In this document: positions 46,859-55,268 of the stretch, in pieces | Layout: each line of letters opens with the position of its first letter | Position numbering within the stretch: the stretch's first letter is position 1 | Origin: Mycolicibacterium diernhoferi | Lineage (GTDB): Bacteria > Actinomycetota > Actinomycetes > Mycobacteriales > Mycobacteriaceae | Direction of reading: 5' to 3' | Length of the DNA stretch: 64,000 bases | NCBI RefSeq assembly: GCF_019456655.1 | Contig: NZ_CP080332.1 | Location: 4,588,001 to 4,652,000, forward strand | Position numbers and translations under genes: made by a program | The notes under the pieces: model-generated | The model's database searches: none | What the model saw: only the letters and a program-made list of their open reading frames with translations | Told to the model about the DNA's origin: nothing

Positions 46859-48264
46859 TGCGCCAGCTGCTTCTTGAGTAGTTTGCCCATCGCGTTACGC
46901 GGAAGACTGTCCACCATGCGCACCTCCCTTGGCCGCTTGTGCGCCGAAAGCTGTTCGGCGACAAAGTCTATGAGCTGCTGCGGTTCGGCGTCGCCCACTA
47001 CGAACGCGACGATCCGCTGCCCGAGGTCGTCATCGGGTACCCCGACCACCGCGACTTCCCGCACTCCGGGATGGCCGAGCAGCACGGTCTCGATCTCACC
47101 GGCACCGATCCGGTAGCCGCCGGACTTGATCAGGTCCACCGATTCCCGGCCGACGATGCGGTGCATCCCGCCGGCGTCGATCACCGCGACGTCGCCGGTG
47201 CGGAACCACCCATCGGCGTCGAACGCCTCGGCGGTGGCGTCCGGCCGGTTGAGGTAGCCGCTGAAATTCGTCGGGCTCTTGATCTGAAGCTGCCCAATGG
47301 ATTCCCCGTCGTGGGGCACCGGCTCGCCCGTCTCGTCGACCAGCCGGGTCTGCACACCTGCCAGCGGCAGGCCCACCCAGCCGGGGCGGCGCTCGCCGTC
47401 GATGCGGGTGCTGATGGTGATCAGCGTCTCCGTGCTGCCATAACGCTCGATGGGCGCATGCCCGGTCAGCCGGACCAGATCCTCGAACACCGGCGACGGC
47501 AGCGCCGCGCTTCCCGACACCAGCAGCCGCGCCGAGGACAGGGCCCTGGCCGCTTCGGTATCCGCGGCGATGCGTGACCACACCGTGGGCACACCGAAAT
47601 ACAGGGTGCCGCCGGCCTCCGCGTACGCCTGCGGGGTGGGTTTCCCGGTGTGCACGAACCGGTTTCCGATCCGCAGTGACCCGAGCAGACCCAACACCAG
47701 GCCGTGCACGTGGAACAGCGGCAGGCCGTGCACCAGGGTGTCGGAGTCGGTCCACTCCCAGGCTTGGGCCAGCGCATCGATATCGGCGGCGATCGCGCGA
47801 CGGGTGATCGTCACGCCCTTGGGCAGACCGGTGGTGCCCGAGGTGTACATGATCATGGCCACCGACTCCGGGTTCGGTTCGGCGTAGCGATGCCAGGACC
47901 GGGCGTGCATCCGCACCGGGATGTGCGGTAGCCCTTCGTTGTCGGCCGGTACCTCACCCAGCCACGCCTGGGCACCGGAATCGCTGAGCAGGTGCGCGCG
48001 TTCGGTGGCGCCGACGTCGGCGGGGACCGGCACGAACGGGACACCGGCGATCAGGCAGCCGGTGACGGCGAGCACCGTCGTCGCGGTGGGGGTGGCCAGG
48101 ATGGCGACGCGCCGCGCCCGCGCGACGCGTTCGGCGACCGACGTCCCCGCTCCCACCAGATCGCTTCGGCTCAGCGTCACACCGTCGATGCGCACCGCGT
48201 CGGCCAGGTCGTGCCCGGCGGCCACCGCGGCCGGGTCCAGCGAGGTCAGCAACGCCTTCAACAT
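46849..48264 (-). CDS. fadD36: Fatty-acid-CoA ligase FadD36
   Basis: 471-residue acyl-CoA synthetase, the length expected for FadD36 (Rv1193). The start is set at the ATG at 48264 (MLKALLTSLDPAAVAAGHDL); the frame is open another 330 bases, but that is antisense to the NUDIX gene. ATP-binding motif VAMIMYTSGTTGLPKGVTIT, then PIERYGSTETLITIS, GWFRTGDVAVIDAGGMHRIV and the C-terminal Lys motif LPRNAMGKLLKKQL. It is closest in type to malonyl/medium-chain ligases, but the substrate is not certain. The gene has a leaderless -10 overlapping that of the NUDIX gene. Confidence 0.94.
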   Translation of the reverse strand: MLKALLTSLDPAAVAAGHDLADAVRIDGVTLSRSDLVGAGTSVAERVARARRVAILATPTATTVLAVTGCLIAGVPFVPVPADVGATERAHLLSDSGAQAWLGEVPADNEGLPHIPVRMHARSWHRYAEPNPESVAMIMYTSGTTGLPKGVTITRRAIAADIDALAQAWEWTDSDTLVHGLPLFHVHGLVLGLLGSLRIGNRFVHTGKPTPQAYAEAGGTLYFGVPTVWSRIAADTEAARALSSARLLVSGSAALPSPVFEDLVRLTGHAPIERYGSTETLITISTRIDGERRPGWVGLPLAGVQTRLVDETGEPVPHDGESIGQLQIKSPTNFSGYLNRPDATAEAFDADGWFRTGDVAVIDAGGMHRIVGRESVDLIKSGGYRIGAGEIETVLLGHPGVREVAVVGVPDDDLGQRIVAFVVGDAEPQQLIDFVAEQLSAHKRPREVRMVDSLPRNAMGKLLKKQLAQWH

Positions 48265-48271
48265 CCCTGCG

Positions 48272-48281
48272 AGGCTACTCT
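48272..48281. promoter_or_regulatory. Overlapping divergent leaderless -10 elements (fadD36 / NUDIX)
   Basis: Minus-strand TAGCCT (48277-48272) lies eight bases from the fadD36 ATG (48264); plus-strand TACTCT (48276-48281) lies seven bases from the NUDIX ATG (48288). The two hexamers share the central TA, and only 23 bp separate the start codons. Confidence 0.55.
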
Positions 48282-48287
48282 TACGCC

Positions 48288-48827
48288 ATGGCCCCGATCG
48301 AGCGGATGTCCAGTCGTGAGGTGTACCGCAACAGCTGGATGACGGTGCGCGAGGACGCCATCCGCCGGCCCGACGGCAGCCACGGCATCTACGGCGTGAT
48401 CGACAAACCCAGTTATGCGCTGGTGATCGCGCGCGACGGTGACCGTTTCCATCTGGTGGAGCAGTTCCGCTATCCGATCGGGTTGCGGCGCTGGGAGTTC
48501 CCCCAGGGCACCGCGCCGGGCCTGGCCGACCTCGATCCGCACGAGCTGGCCGCCCAGGAACTGCGCGAGGAGACGGGCCTGCGCGCGGAGTCACTGATCC
48601 GGCTCGGCCAGCTCGACGTGGCGCCGGGGATGAGCAGCCAGCGCGGCTGGGTGTTCCTGGCGACCGGGCTGACCCAGGGCGAGCACGAGCGCGAGCACGA
48701 GGAGCAGGACATGCACAGCGCCTGGTTCACCGCGGCCCAGATCGAGCAGATGATCCGCGAGGGCGCCATCACCGATGCCCAGACGATCGCCGCGTGGGCG
48801 ATGGTATTGCTGTCCGAACGAGACTGA
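48288..48827 (+). CDS. NUDIX hydrolase, ADP-ribose pyrophosphatase-like
   Basis: 179-residue protein with the NUDIX fold. The box is seen as ELAAQELREETGL (about residues 86-98), where Gln replaces the first Arg of the classical REUxEExGU; the preceding region FPQGTAPGLADLDPHELAAQ also deviates, as in ADP-sugar pyrophosphatases. Other features are VYRNSWMTVREDAIRRPDGS at the N-terminus and VAPGMSSQRGWVFLATGL. It would hydrolyse a nucleoside diphosphate-linked compound; the exact substrate is unknown. Leaderless start. Confidence 0.9.
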   Translation: MAPIERMSSREVYRNSWMTVREDAIRRPDGSHGIYGVIDKPSYALVIARDGDRFHLVEQFRYPIGLRRWEFPQGTAPGLADLDPHELAAQELREETGLRAESLIRLGQLDVAPGMSSQRGWVFLATGLTQGEHEREHEEQDMHSAWFTAAQIEQMIREGAITDAQTIAAWAMVLLSERD

Positions 48828-48947
48828 CGCGCCGTCCGCGTCACAATGTGGTCTCTAATTGACGCAGCTGCCATGACGATCCGGAGTTTTGTCACACTCC
48901 GCGGCTACCGTTGTGACAGCTGATCTTGTGACTGAATAGGGAAAGGG

Positions 48948-49445
48948 ATGTTGGTCCGTCGACTGTGTATTGCGCTGGCAACCGTCCTGGTCGCCGGTCT
49001 CGCTCCCATGCCCACCGCCGCCGCGGTCGGGCAGGCGTGGAATGGCCGCTACCACGTCGTGAGCTACGCATCGCAGAAGAACGGCACCAGTGTGGCCGCC
49101 CGCCAACCCGAGGGTGATCTGAGCGCGGTCTACACCTTCTCGACGGCGTGCGCCGGCAGTAGCTGCGTCGCCACGGTGCTCGACGGCCCCGCCCCGTCGA
49201 ATCCGACCATCCCACAGCCGCAGCGCTACAAGTGGACCGGCAGCAAGTGGACCTTCGCCTACAACTGGCAGTGGGAGTGCTTCCGCGGTGAAGGCGTTCC
49301 GCGGGTGTTCAGCCCGGCCGAGTCCTGGGTCACCTACACACCCCAGCCCGACGGTTCGCTGGTGGGCAGTTGGTACACCGACATCCTCAGCGGCCCCTGC
49401 CGCGGCAATGTGCTGATGCCGGCGGCGGCGTTCCCGCTGCCCTGA
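48948..49445 (+). CDS. Secreted protein of unknown function
   Basis: 165-residue exported protein. The ATG at 48948 has AAAGGG right upstream. Signal peptide MLVRRLCIALATVLVAGLAP with cleavage near TAA-AV. The mature part has four cysteines (ACAGSSC, WECF, GPCR) that can form two disulfides, and aromatic-rich strands (YKWTGSKWTFAYNWQWECF, DGSLVGSWYTDI), resembling small mycobacterial secreted beta-rich proteins. No catalytic motif is recognised. It is convergent with the proline dehydrogenase gene. Confidence 0.85.
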   Translation: MLVRRLCIALATVLVAGLAPMPTAAAVGQAWNGRYHVVSYASQKNGTSVAARQPEGDLSAVYTFSTACAGSSCVATVLDGPAPSNPTIPQPQRYKWTGSKWTFAYNWQWECFRGEGVPRVFSPAESWVTYTPQPDGSLVGSWYTDILSGPCRGNVLMPAAAFPLP

Positions 49446-49449
49446 GCCG

Positions 49450-50403
49450 TCAGTCCAGCAGCGCGCGCAAGAAGAACGTCAGGTTGGCCGGGCGTTCGGC
49501 GAGCCGGCGCACGAAGTACCCGTACCACTGCGTACCGAAGGGGACGTATACCCGCACGTGGTTTCCGTTGCCGGCCAGCCGCCGTTGCTCGTCATCACGG
49601 ATGCCATAGAGCATCTGATACTCGAAATCATCGACCCCGCGGCCGAACTCGGCGACCAACCCGGGTACTGCGTCGATGATCGCCGGGTCGTGCGACGCGA
49701 CCATCGGATAGCCCGAGCCGCACATCAGGATTCGCAGGCACCGCAGGTAGGACTCGGTCACGTCGTCGGCGTCCCGGTAGGCCACCGCGGCCGGTTCGTC
49801 GTAGGCACCCTTGCACAGCCGGATCCGGGCACCGAGCGCCGCGAATTGCTCACAGTCGGCCGCGGTCCGTTTCAGGTAGGCCTGCAGCACCGCACCCAGC
49901 CATCCGAAGTCCGTTCGCAGGTCCCGCACGATCGACAACGTCGAATCGGTGGTGGTGTGGTCCTCCGCGTCGACGGTCACCCAGATCCCGGCCCGCTCGG
50001 CCCGCTCGCAGATGGCTTGCGCGTTCTGTAGCGCGATCTTCTCCCCGTCCCGGGGCAGCGCCTGCCCGAGCGCGGACAGCTTGAGGGAGACCTCCAGCGG
50101 GCGCACCGGCGCCGCGGCCTCGGTGCGCGCGGCCAACGCGTCGAGCAGTCCGAGATAGGCCTGCACCGTGGCATCCGCCGCGTCCGCATCGCCGACGTCC
50201 TCGCCGAGATAGTCGATGGACACCAGTCGCTGCGTGTCACGCAGCTGGACAATCGAATTCACGACATCGGCGGTGCTCTCCCCCGGCACGAAGCGGTGCA
50301 CCACCTCCCGGGTCAGCGGTAGCCGCTCCGCGGTGCGGCGCAGGCCGTCGCGTTTGGCCGCGGCCAGGATCGCCGGTCGCGCCACCTTCTGGAAGACACC
50401 CAT
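49450..50403 (-). CDS. putB: Proline dehydrogenase
   Basis: 317-residue FAD-dependent monofunctional proline dehydrogenase (Rv1188 type), oxidising proline to pyrroline-5-carboxylate at the membrane face. Typical motifs are SLKLSALGQALPRDGEKIA, VTVDAEDHTTTDSTL, RIRLCKGAYDEPAAVAYRD and the C-terminal VRVYVPFGTQWYGYFVRRLA. It is separated from pruA by one base, so the two enzymes of proline catabolism are made together. Confidence 0.95.
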   Translation of the reverse strand: MGVFQKVARPAILAAAKRDGLRRTAERLPLTREVVHRFVPGESTADVVNSIVQLRDTQRLVSIDYLGEDVGDADAADATVQAYLGLLDALAARTEAAAPVRPLEVSLKLSALGQALPRDGEKIALQNAQAICERAERAGIWVTVDAEDHTTTDSTLSIVRDLRTDFGWLGAVLQAYLKRTAADCEQFAALGARIRLCKGAYDEPAAVAYRDADDVTESYLRCLRILMCGSGYPMVASHDPAIIDAVPGLVAEFGRGVDDFEYQMLYGIRDDEQRRLAGNGNHVRVYVPFGTQWYGYFVRRLAERPANLTFFLRALLD

Positions 50404-50404
50404 T

Positions 50405-52042
50405 TCAGGCCTCCATGTGCGGGTATTCGTGGCTGGTGGGCGGCACGAACGTTTCCTTGATGGAGCGGGCCGACGTCCAGCGCAGCAGGTTCAGTAGCGA
50501 TCCGGCCTTGTCGTTGGTACCCGAGGCGCGCGAACCGCCGAAGGGCTGCTGTCCGACGACGGCGCCGGTCGGTTTGTCGTTGACGTAGAAGTTGCCTGCG
50601 GTATCGCGCAACCGGTGTGCCGCGGTCGCCACCGCGGCCCGGTCGTCGGCGATCACGGCGCCGGTGAGTGCGTAGGCGGCGGTGCTGTCGACGACGCCGA
50701 GGATGTCGTCGAACTGGCCGTCGGGATAGACGTGCACGGCCAGGATCGGGCCGAAGTACTCCGTCGAGAACGCCTCATCGGTCGGGTCGTCGGACAACAG
50801 CACCGTCGGGCGCACGAAATAGCCCTCGCTGTCGTCGTATTCACCGCCTGCGGCGAGCGTGACGCCCGGGGCCCCCTTGGCTCTCTCGATCGCCGCGACA
50901 TTCTTGGCGAAGGCCCGTTCGTCGATCAGCGCACCGCCGTAGTTGGTCAGGTCGGTGATGTCGCCGAAGCGCAGCGCCTCGGTGGCCGACAGGAAGTCAT
51001 CGCCCATCCGCTGCCAGACCGAACGCGGGATGTAGGCCCGCGACGCGGCCGAACACTTCTGGCCCTGATAGTCGAACGCACCGCGGATCAGGGCGGTGCG
51101 CAACACATCCGGGCGAGCCGACGGGTGCGCGAGGATGAAGTCCTTGCCGCCGGTCTCACCGACCAGACGCGGGTAGGTGTGATACCGGTCGATGTGGTTT
51201 CCGACCTCCCGCCACAGGTGCTGGAAGGTGGCGGTCGACCCGGTGAAATGGATGCCGGCCAGCCGCGGGTCGGCCAGCGCCACCTCCGAGACCGCCCGCC
51301 CGTCCCCGGCGAGCAGGTTGATCACCCCCGGCGGGAGCCCGGCCTCCTCCAGCAGGGCCATGGTGAGGTGGGCTGCGAGGGTCTGGGTGGGCGACGGTTT
51401 CCACACCACGGTGTTGCCCATCAGCGCGGGCGCGGTGGGCAGGTTCCCGGCGATGGCCGTGAAGTTGAACGGGGTGATGGCGTAGACGAAGCCCTCCAGG
51501 GGGCGGTAGTCGGTACGGTTCCACACCCCGGGGCCGCTGACCGGCTGCTGGGCCAGGATCTGCCGGGCGAACGCGACGTTGAACCGCCAGAAGTCGACCA
51601 GCTCGCACGGCGCGTCGATCTCGGCCTGATACGCGGTCTTGGATTGGCCGAGCATTGTGGCGGCGGCGATCTTCTCCCGCCACGGCCCGGCCAGCAGATC
51701 GGCGGCCCGCAGGAACACCGCGGCCCGCTCGTCGAAGGGGAGTGCGGCCCAATCGTTCTTGGCGTGCAGCGCGGCCTCGATGGCGGCGCCTGCATCGGCG
51801 TGCCCGGCGTTGGTCATCGTGCCCAGCACCCGGTCGTGATGGTGCGGCGCGACGACGTCGATGCGTTCTCCGCTGCCCATCCGGCGGTCTCCGCCGATGA
51901 CGTGGGGCAACTCGACGGTGTCGGCGGACTGGGCGTCGAGGGCACTGAGCAGGCGGGTGCGTTCGGCCGAGCCGGGGCGGTAGTCGTGGACCGGCTCGTT
52001 GTGCGGCAACGGCACCTGGGTGATTCCGGTGAGTGCATCCAT
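50405..52042 (-). CDS. pruA: Delta-1-pyrroline-5-carboxylate dehydrogenase
   Basis: 545-residue aldehyde dehydrogenase of the P5CDH group (Rv1187 type). It converts glutamate semialdehyde to glutamate with NAD+. Visible are FVYAITPFNFTAIAGNLPTA, NTVVWKPSPTQTLAAHLTMA, the Glu-containing LVGETGGKDFI, the nucleophile Cys in GQKCSAASRAYIP, and QQPFGGSRASGTNDKAGS. The start at 52042 has GGGGAG upstream. It lies divergent to the regulator gene at 52127. Confidence 0.96.
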   Translation of the reverse strand: MDALTGITQVPLPHNEPVHDYRPGSAERTRLLSALDAQSADTVELPHVIGGDRRMGSGERIDVVAPHHHDRVLGTMTNAGHADAGAAIEAALHAKNDWAALPFDERAAVFLRAADLLAGPWREKIAAATMLGQSKTAYQAEIDAPCELVDFWRFNVAFARQILAQQPVSGPGVWNRTDYRPLEGFVYAITPFNFTAIAGNLPTAPALMGNTVVWKPSPTQTLAAHLTMALLEEAGLPPGVINLLAGDGRAVSEVALADPRLAGIHFTGSTATFQHLWREVGNHIDRYHTYPRLVGETGGKDFILAHPSARPDVLRTALIRGAFDYQGQKCSAASRAYIPRSVWQRMGDDFLSATEALRFGDITDLTNYGGALIDERAFAKNVAAIERAKGAPGVTLAAGGEYDDSEGYFVRPTVLLSDDPTDEAFSTEYFGPILAVHVYPDGQFDDILGVVDSTAAYALTGAVIADDRAAVATAAHRLRDTAGNFYVNDKPTGAVVGQQPFGGSRASGTNDKAGSLLNLLRWTSARSIKETFVPPTSHEYPHMEA

Positions 52043-52112
52043 GGTTGAAAGGCTCCCCGTCCGCGGGTCGGTAGGGATTGGCCGTTTCGACAGACATGAC
52101 CGGTGTGGTTAG

Positions 52113-52118
52113 TAGACT
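52113..52118 (+). promoter_or_regulatory. Leaderless -10 for the PucR-type regulator gene
   Basis: TAGACT at 52113-52118 lies nine bases from the ATG at 52127; the upstream GTG at 52103 would precede the -10 and is unlikely to be used. Confidence 0.4.
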
Positions 52119-52126
52119 CGGCCAAC

Positions 52127-53695
52127 ATGGCGGGTGTCGGGCTGGGTCGGCTGATCCTGGCATTGGACGCCACCATGGTGCGGCTGGTCGAGGCCCCGCG
52201 CGGGCTCGACCTGCCGGTGGCCTCCGCCGCCCTGATCGACGCCGACGACGCGCGGTTGGGTCTGGCGGTCAGCGTCGGTGCGGCCGACATCTTCTTCCTG
52301 CTCGGCATCCCCGACCGTGAGGCGCTGCATTGGCTGGACGGGCAGGCGCGCACCCGCGCGCCGGCGGCGATCTTCGTCAAGGAACCGTCCGAAGCGGTGA
52401 TCACCCGCGCCACCGCCGCCGGGACCGCCGTCGTCGCGGTGGAACCGGCGGCCCGCTGGGAGCGGGTGTACCGCCTGGTCAACTACGTTCTCGAACATCA
52501 CGGCGACCGCGCCGACCCGCTGCACGACCCGAGCACCGATCTGTTCGGGCTGGCCCAGTCCATCGCCGACCGCACCCACGGCATGGTGAGCATCGAGGAC
52601 GCCCAGTCGCATGTGCTGGCGTATTCGGCCTCCAGCGATGAGGCCGACGAACTGCGCCGGCTGTCCATCCTGGGCCGGGCCGGGCCACCCGAGCATCTGC
52701 AGTGGCTGGCGCGGTGGGGCATCTTCGATGCGCTGCGCGCCGGCCCGGCGGTGGTGCGGGTCGCCGCGCGTCCGGAACTCGGGTTGCGGCCCCGACTGGC
52801 AGCGGGAATCCATCGCGGCGGCCGGGATCGGCTCTCCCCCGGGTTCGCCGGCACCATCTGGCTGCAGCAGGGCTCCGCGCCGCTGGCCGAGGACGCCGAG
52901 GAGGTGCTGCGCGGCGGCGCCGTGCTGGCGGCGCGCATCCTGGCCCGGTTGGCCGCCATCCCGTCGGCGCACGCCGCACTGGTGGCCGAGATCCTGGGTC
53001 TGGGCGACGCCGCCCGGGACGTCTCCGATCTCGCCCGCGAACTCGGGGTGCCCGTCGACGGCAAGCCCACCGTCATCGGGTTCGCCGGCGACCATCCCGA
53101 ACCGGCGCAACTGGCCGACGTGCTGGCGTTGAGCGCCAGCGCCTTTCGCGCCGACGCCCAGGTGATTCCGCACGGTTCACGGGTGTACGTGCTGTTCGCG
53201 CACCCCGGCCGCGCGTCGGTGCCGTCCTGGGTGCGCGGGATGATCCCCACCCTGCGGGCCCGGCTGGGCATCGACCTGCAGGCCGTGATCGCCACCGCCC
53301 CGGGCGGACTGGCCGCAGCCGCGCAGGCCCGCGCGGAGGTCGACCGGGTACTCGATAGTGCGGGACGGCACCCCGGCACTCTGGCCGCGGTGACCTCGCT
53401 GGCCGAGGCCCGCACCACGGTGCTGCTCGACGAGATCATCACCACCATCGCCGCCGACGACCGTCTGATCGATCCGCGGGTGCGGGCCCTGCGCGCGGAC
53501 GAACCGGCGCTGGCCCACACGTTGAGCGTCTTCCTGGACCGGTTCGGCGACGTCGCCGCCACCGCCGAGGAACTGCACGTGCACCCCAACACGGTGCGGT
53601 ACCGGGTGCGCCGCGTCGAACAGGTACTGGAGACCTCGCTGAGCGACCCCGACGCGCGGCTGCTGCTGGCGCTGAGCCTGCGCGCCACGGCCTGA
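52127..53695 (+). CDS. pruC: PucR-family regulator of proline catabolism
   Basis: 522-residue regulator (Rv1186c type). An N-terminal PucR-like sensor region (about 1-125) precedes a GGDEF-like middle domain (about 280-400) and a C-terminal helix-turn-helix of the CdaR type (DVAATAEELHVHPNTVRYRV, RRVEQVLETSLSDPDARLLL). In M. tuberculosis this protein activates the divergent pruA-putB genes, and the same head-to-head layout with an 84 bp gap is kept here. The start ATG at 52127 is chosen by the -10. Confidence 0.92.
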   Translation: MAGVGLGRLILALDATMVRLVEAPRGLDLPVASAALIDADDARLGLAVSVGAADIFFLLGIPDREALHWLDGQARTRAPAAIFVKEPSEAVITRATAAGTAVVAVEPAARWERVYRLVNYVLEHHGDRADPLHDPSTDLFGLAQSIADRTHGMVSIEDAQSHVLAYSASSDEADELRRLSILGRAGPPEHLQWLARWGIFDALRAGPAVVRVAARPELGLRPRLAAGIHRGGRDRLSPGFAGTIWLQQGSAPLAEDAEEVLRGGAVLAARILARLAAIPSAHAALVAEILGLGDAARDVSDLARELGVPVDGKPTVIGFAGDHPEPAQLADVLALSASAFRADAQVIPHGSRVYVLFAHPGRASVPSWVRGMIPTLRARLGIDLQAVIATAPGGLAAAAQARAEVDRVLDSAGRHPGTLAAVTSLAEARTTVLLDEIITTIAADDRLIDPRVRALRADEPALAHTLSVFLDRFGDVAATAEELHVHPNTVRYRVRRVEQVLETSLSDPDARLLLALSLRATA

Positions 53696-53780
53696 GCGCC
53701 GGGGTCCACCATTCGGTTGACCCGAGATTCGACCGGGCAGTCGTCGCGCCCGGACCCCGGAAGCGCGCACCATCGAGTAC

Positions 53781-55259
53781 ATGACCCCACCCGTCGTCTC
53801 CGAGAACACCGCCCCCGCGGCACCGCTGCGGCCGTCGGCCAACCCGTTCCTGGCCGGCAACTACGCACCGGTCCACGAGGAGGTCACCGTCACCGACCTG
53901 GACGTCACCGGCACCATCCCCGACTACCTCGACGGCCGCTATCTGCGCGTCGGCCCCAACCCGCTCACCGATCCGGACCCGGCCAAGCACCACTGGTTCC
54001 TCGGCGACGGTATGGCGCACGGCCTACGCCTGGCCGACGGCACCGCGCACTGGTACCGCAACCGCTGGGTCCGCTCGGCGCTGGTGGCCCGTGCCCTCGG
54101 CGAGCCCTGGAAGCCCGGGGCCCGCGGCGCGGGGCTCGATTTCGCGGGAAACACCAACATCATCGGCCATGCCGGGCGCACGCTGGTGCTCACCGAGGCG
54201 GGTGCGCGGCCCTACGAGCTGACCGAGGAACTCGACACCGTCGGCGGATCGGACTTCTGCGGCACCCTCGTCCACGGGTACAGCGCGCACCCCAAGCACG
54301 ACCCGGACACCGGTGAGCTGCACGCGGTGTCCTATCACCCCATGCGCGGCAACCGGGTTCGCTACACCGTCACCGGCGTCGACGGCCGGGTCCGCCGAGC
54401 CGTCGACATCGAACTGACCGAGCAGACGATGATGCACGACTTCTCGCTGACCGAACACTACGTCGTGCTCTACGACATGCCGGTCGTGCTGGATTTCGGC
54501 GGCGGCCCCATCGGCCGGGCCGTGAGCCGTTTCGTGGCAACACATTCCGCACCCGATGCGGTGGTGCGCGCGGTGATGCGGGGATCCGAACGCACCCGGG
54601 GCGGCATCAACGCCATGCCGTATCGCTGGGCGCCGGAGAAGCAGGCCCGCATCGGGGTGCTGCCCCGCGACGGGCACAGCGGCGACATCCGCTGGTTCGA
54701 GGTCCCCCAGTGCTACGTGTTCCATCCGCTGAACGCCTACGAGGACGGCGCCGGACTGGTGCTCGACGTCGTCACGCACCCGTCGGTGTTCGCCGTCGGC
54801 GCCGGGCTGTTCGAGCCCCCGGCGCTGGACCGCTGGACCGTCGACCTGGCCACCGGCCGGGTGTCCTCGGCGCGCCTGGACGACGACCCGCAGGAGTTCC
54901 CCCGCGTCGACGAGCGCCGTGTCGGCAAGCCGCATCGCTACGGCTACACCATCGGCAGCGTGATGACCGCGGACAGCTCCACCCCGCGCACCCTGCTGCG
55001 CCACGACCTGCACACCGGGCAGACCCGCCGGGTGACTTTCGACGACGACGGTGAGCCCGGCGAGTTCGTCTTCGTCCCAGCCTCGGCCGATGCCGCCGAG
55101 GATGACGGCGTGGTGATGGGATTCGTCTACCGCCGCGGCACCGACCGCAGCGATCTGGTGCTGCTCGACGCGCAGACGCTGGAGACGGCGGCCGTGGTGC
55201 ACCTGCCCTGCCGGGTGCCGCACGGCTTTCACGGCAACTGGGTTCCCGGCACCGGTTAG
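53781..55259 (+). CDS. Carotenoid cleavage dioxygenase
   Basis: 492-residue non-haem iron oxygenase of the carotenoid oxygenase family. The propeller motifs with the four iron-binding histidines are visible: SAHPKHDPDTGE, QTMMHDFSLTEHYVVLYDMP, QCYVFHPLNAYEDGAGLVLD and, near the C-terminus, VPHGFHGNWVPG. The N-terminal GRYLRVGPNPLTDPDPAKHH is typical. It would cleave a carotenoid, apocarotenoid or stilbene-like double bond; the substrate is unclear. The two-component genes follow without space, and the -10 of the kinase gene overlaps the stop codon here. Confidence 0.94.
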   Translation: MTPPVVSENTAPAAPLRPSANPFLAGNYAPVHEEVTVTDLDVTGTIPDYLDGRYLRVGPNPLTDPDPAKHHWFLGDGMAHGLRLADGTAHWYRNRWVRSALVARALGEPWKPGARGAGLDFAGNTNIIGHAGRTLVLTEAGARPYELTEELDTVGGSDFCGTLVHGYSAHPKHDPDTGELHAVSYHPMRGNRVRYTVTGVDGRVRRAVDIELTEQTMMHDFSLTEHYVVLYDMPVVLDFGGGPIGRAVSRFVATHSAPDAVVRAVMRGSERTRGGINAMPYRWAPEKQARIGVLPRDGHSGDIRWFEVPQCYVFHPLNAYEDGAGLVLDVVTHPSVFAVGAGLFEPPALDRWTVDLATGRVSSARLDDDPQEFPRVDERRVGKPHRYGYTIGSVMTADSSTPRTLLRHDLHTGQTRRVTFDDDGEPGEFVFVPASADAAEDDGVVMGFVYRRGTDRSDLVLLDAQTLETAAVVHLPCRVPHGFHGNWVPGTG

Positions 55260-55262
55260 CAT
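55257..55262 (+). promoter_or_regulatory. Leaderless -10 overlapping the oxygenase stop codon
   Basis: TAGCAT (55257-55262) contains the TAG stop of the oxygenase gene, and six bases later comes the kinase ATG at 55269. The kinase could thus have its own leaderless transcript. Confidence 0.45.
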
Positions 55263-55268
55263 CGGCCG

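Noticed and set aside
50615..52048. 477-codon plus-strand frame opposite pruA
   Set aside because: Antisense shadow of a high-GC gene; no domain, ribosome binding site or promoter.
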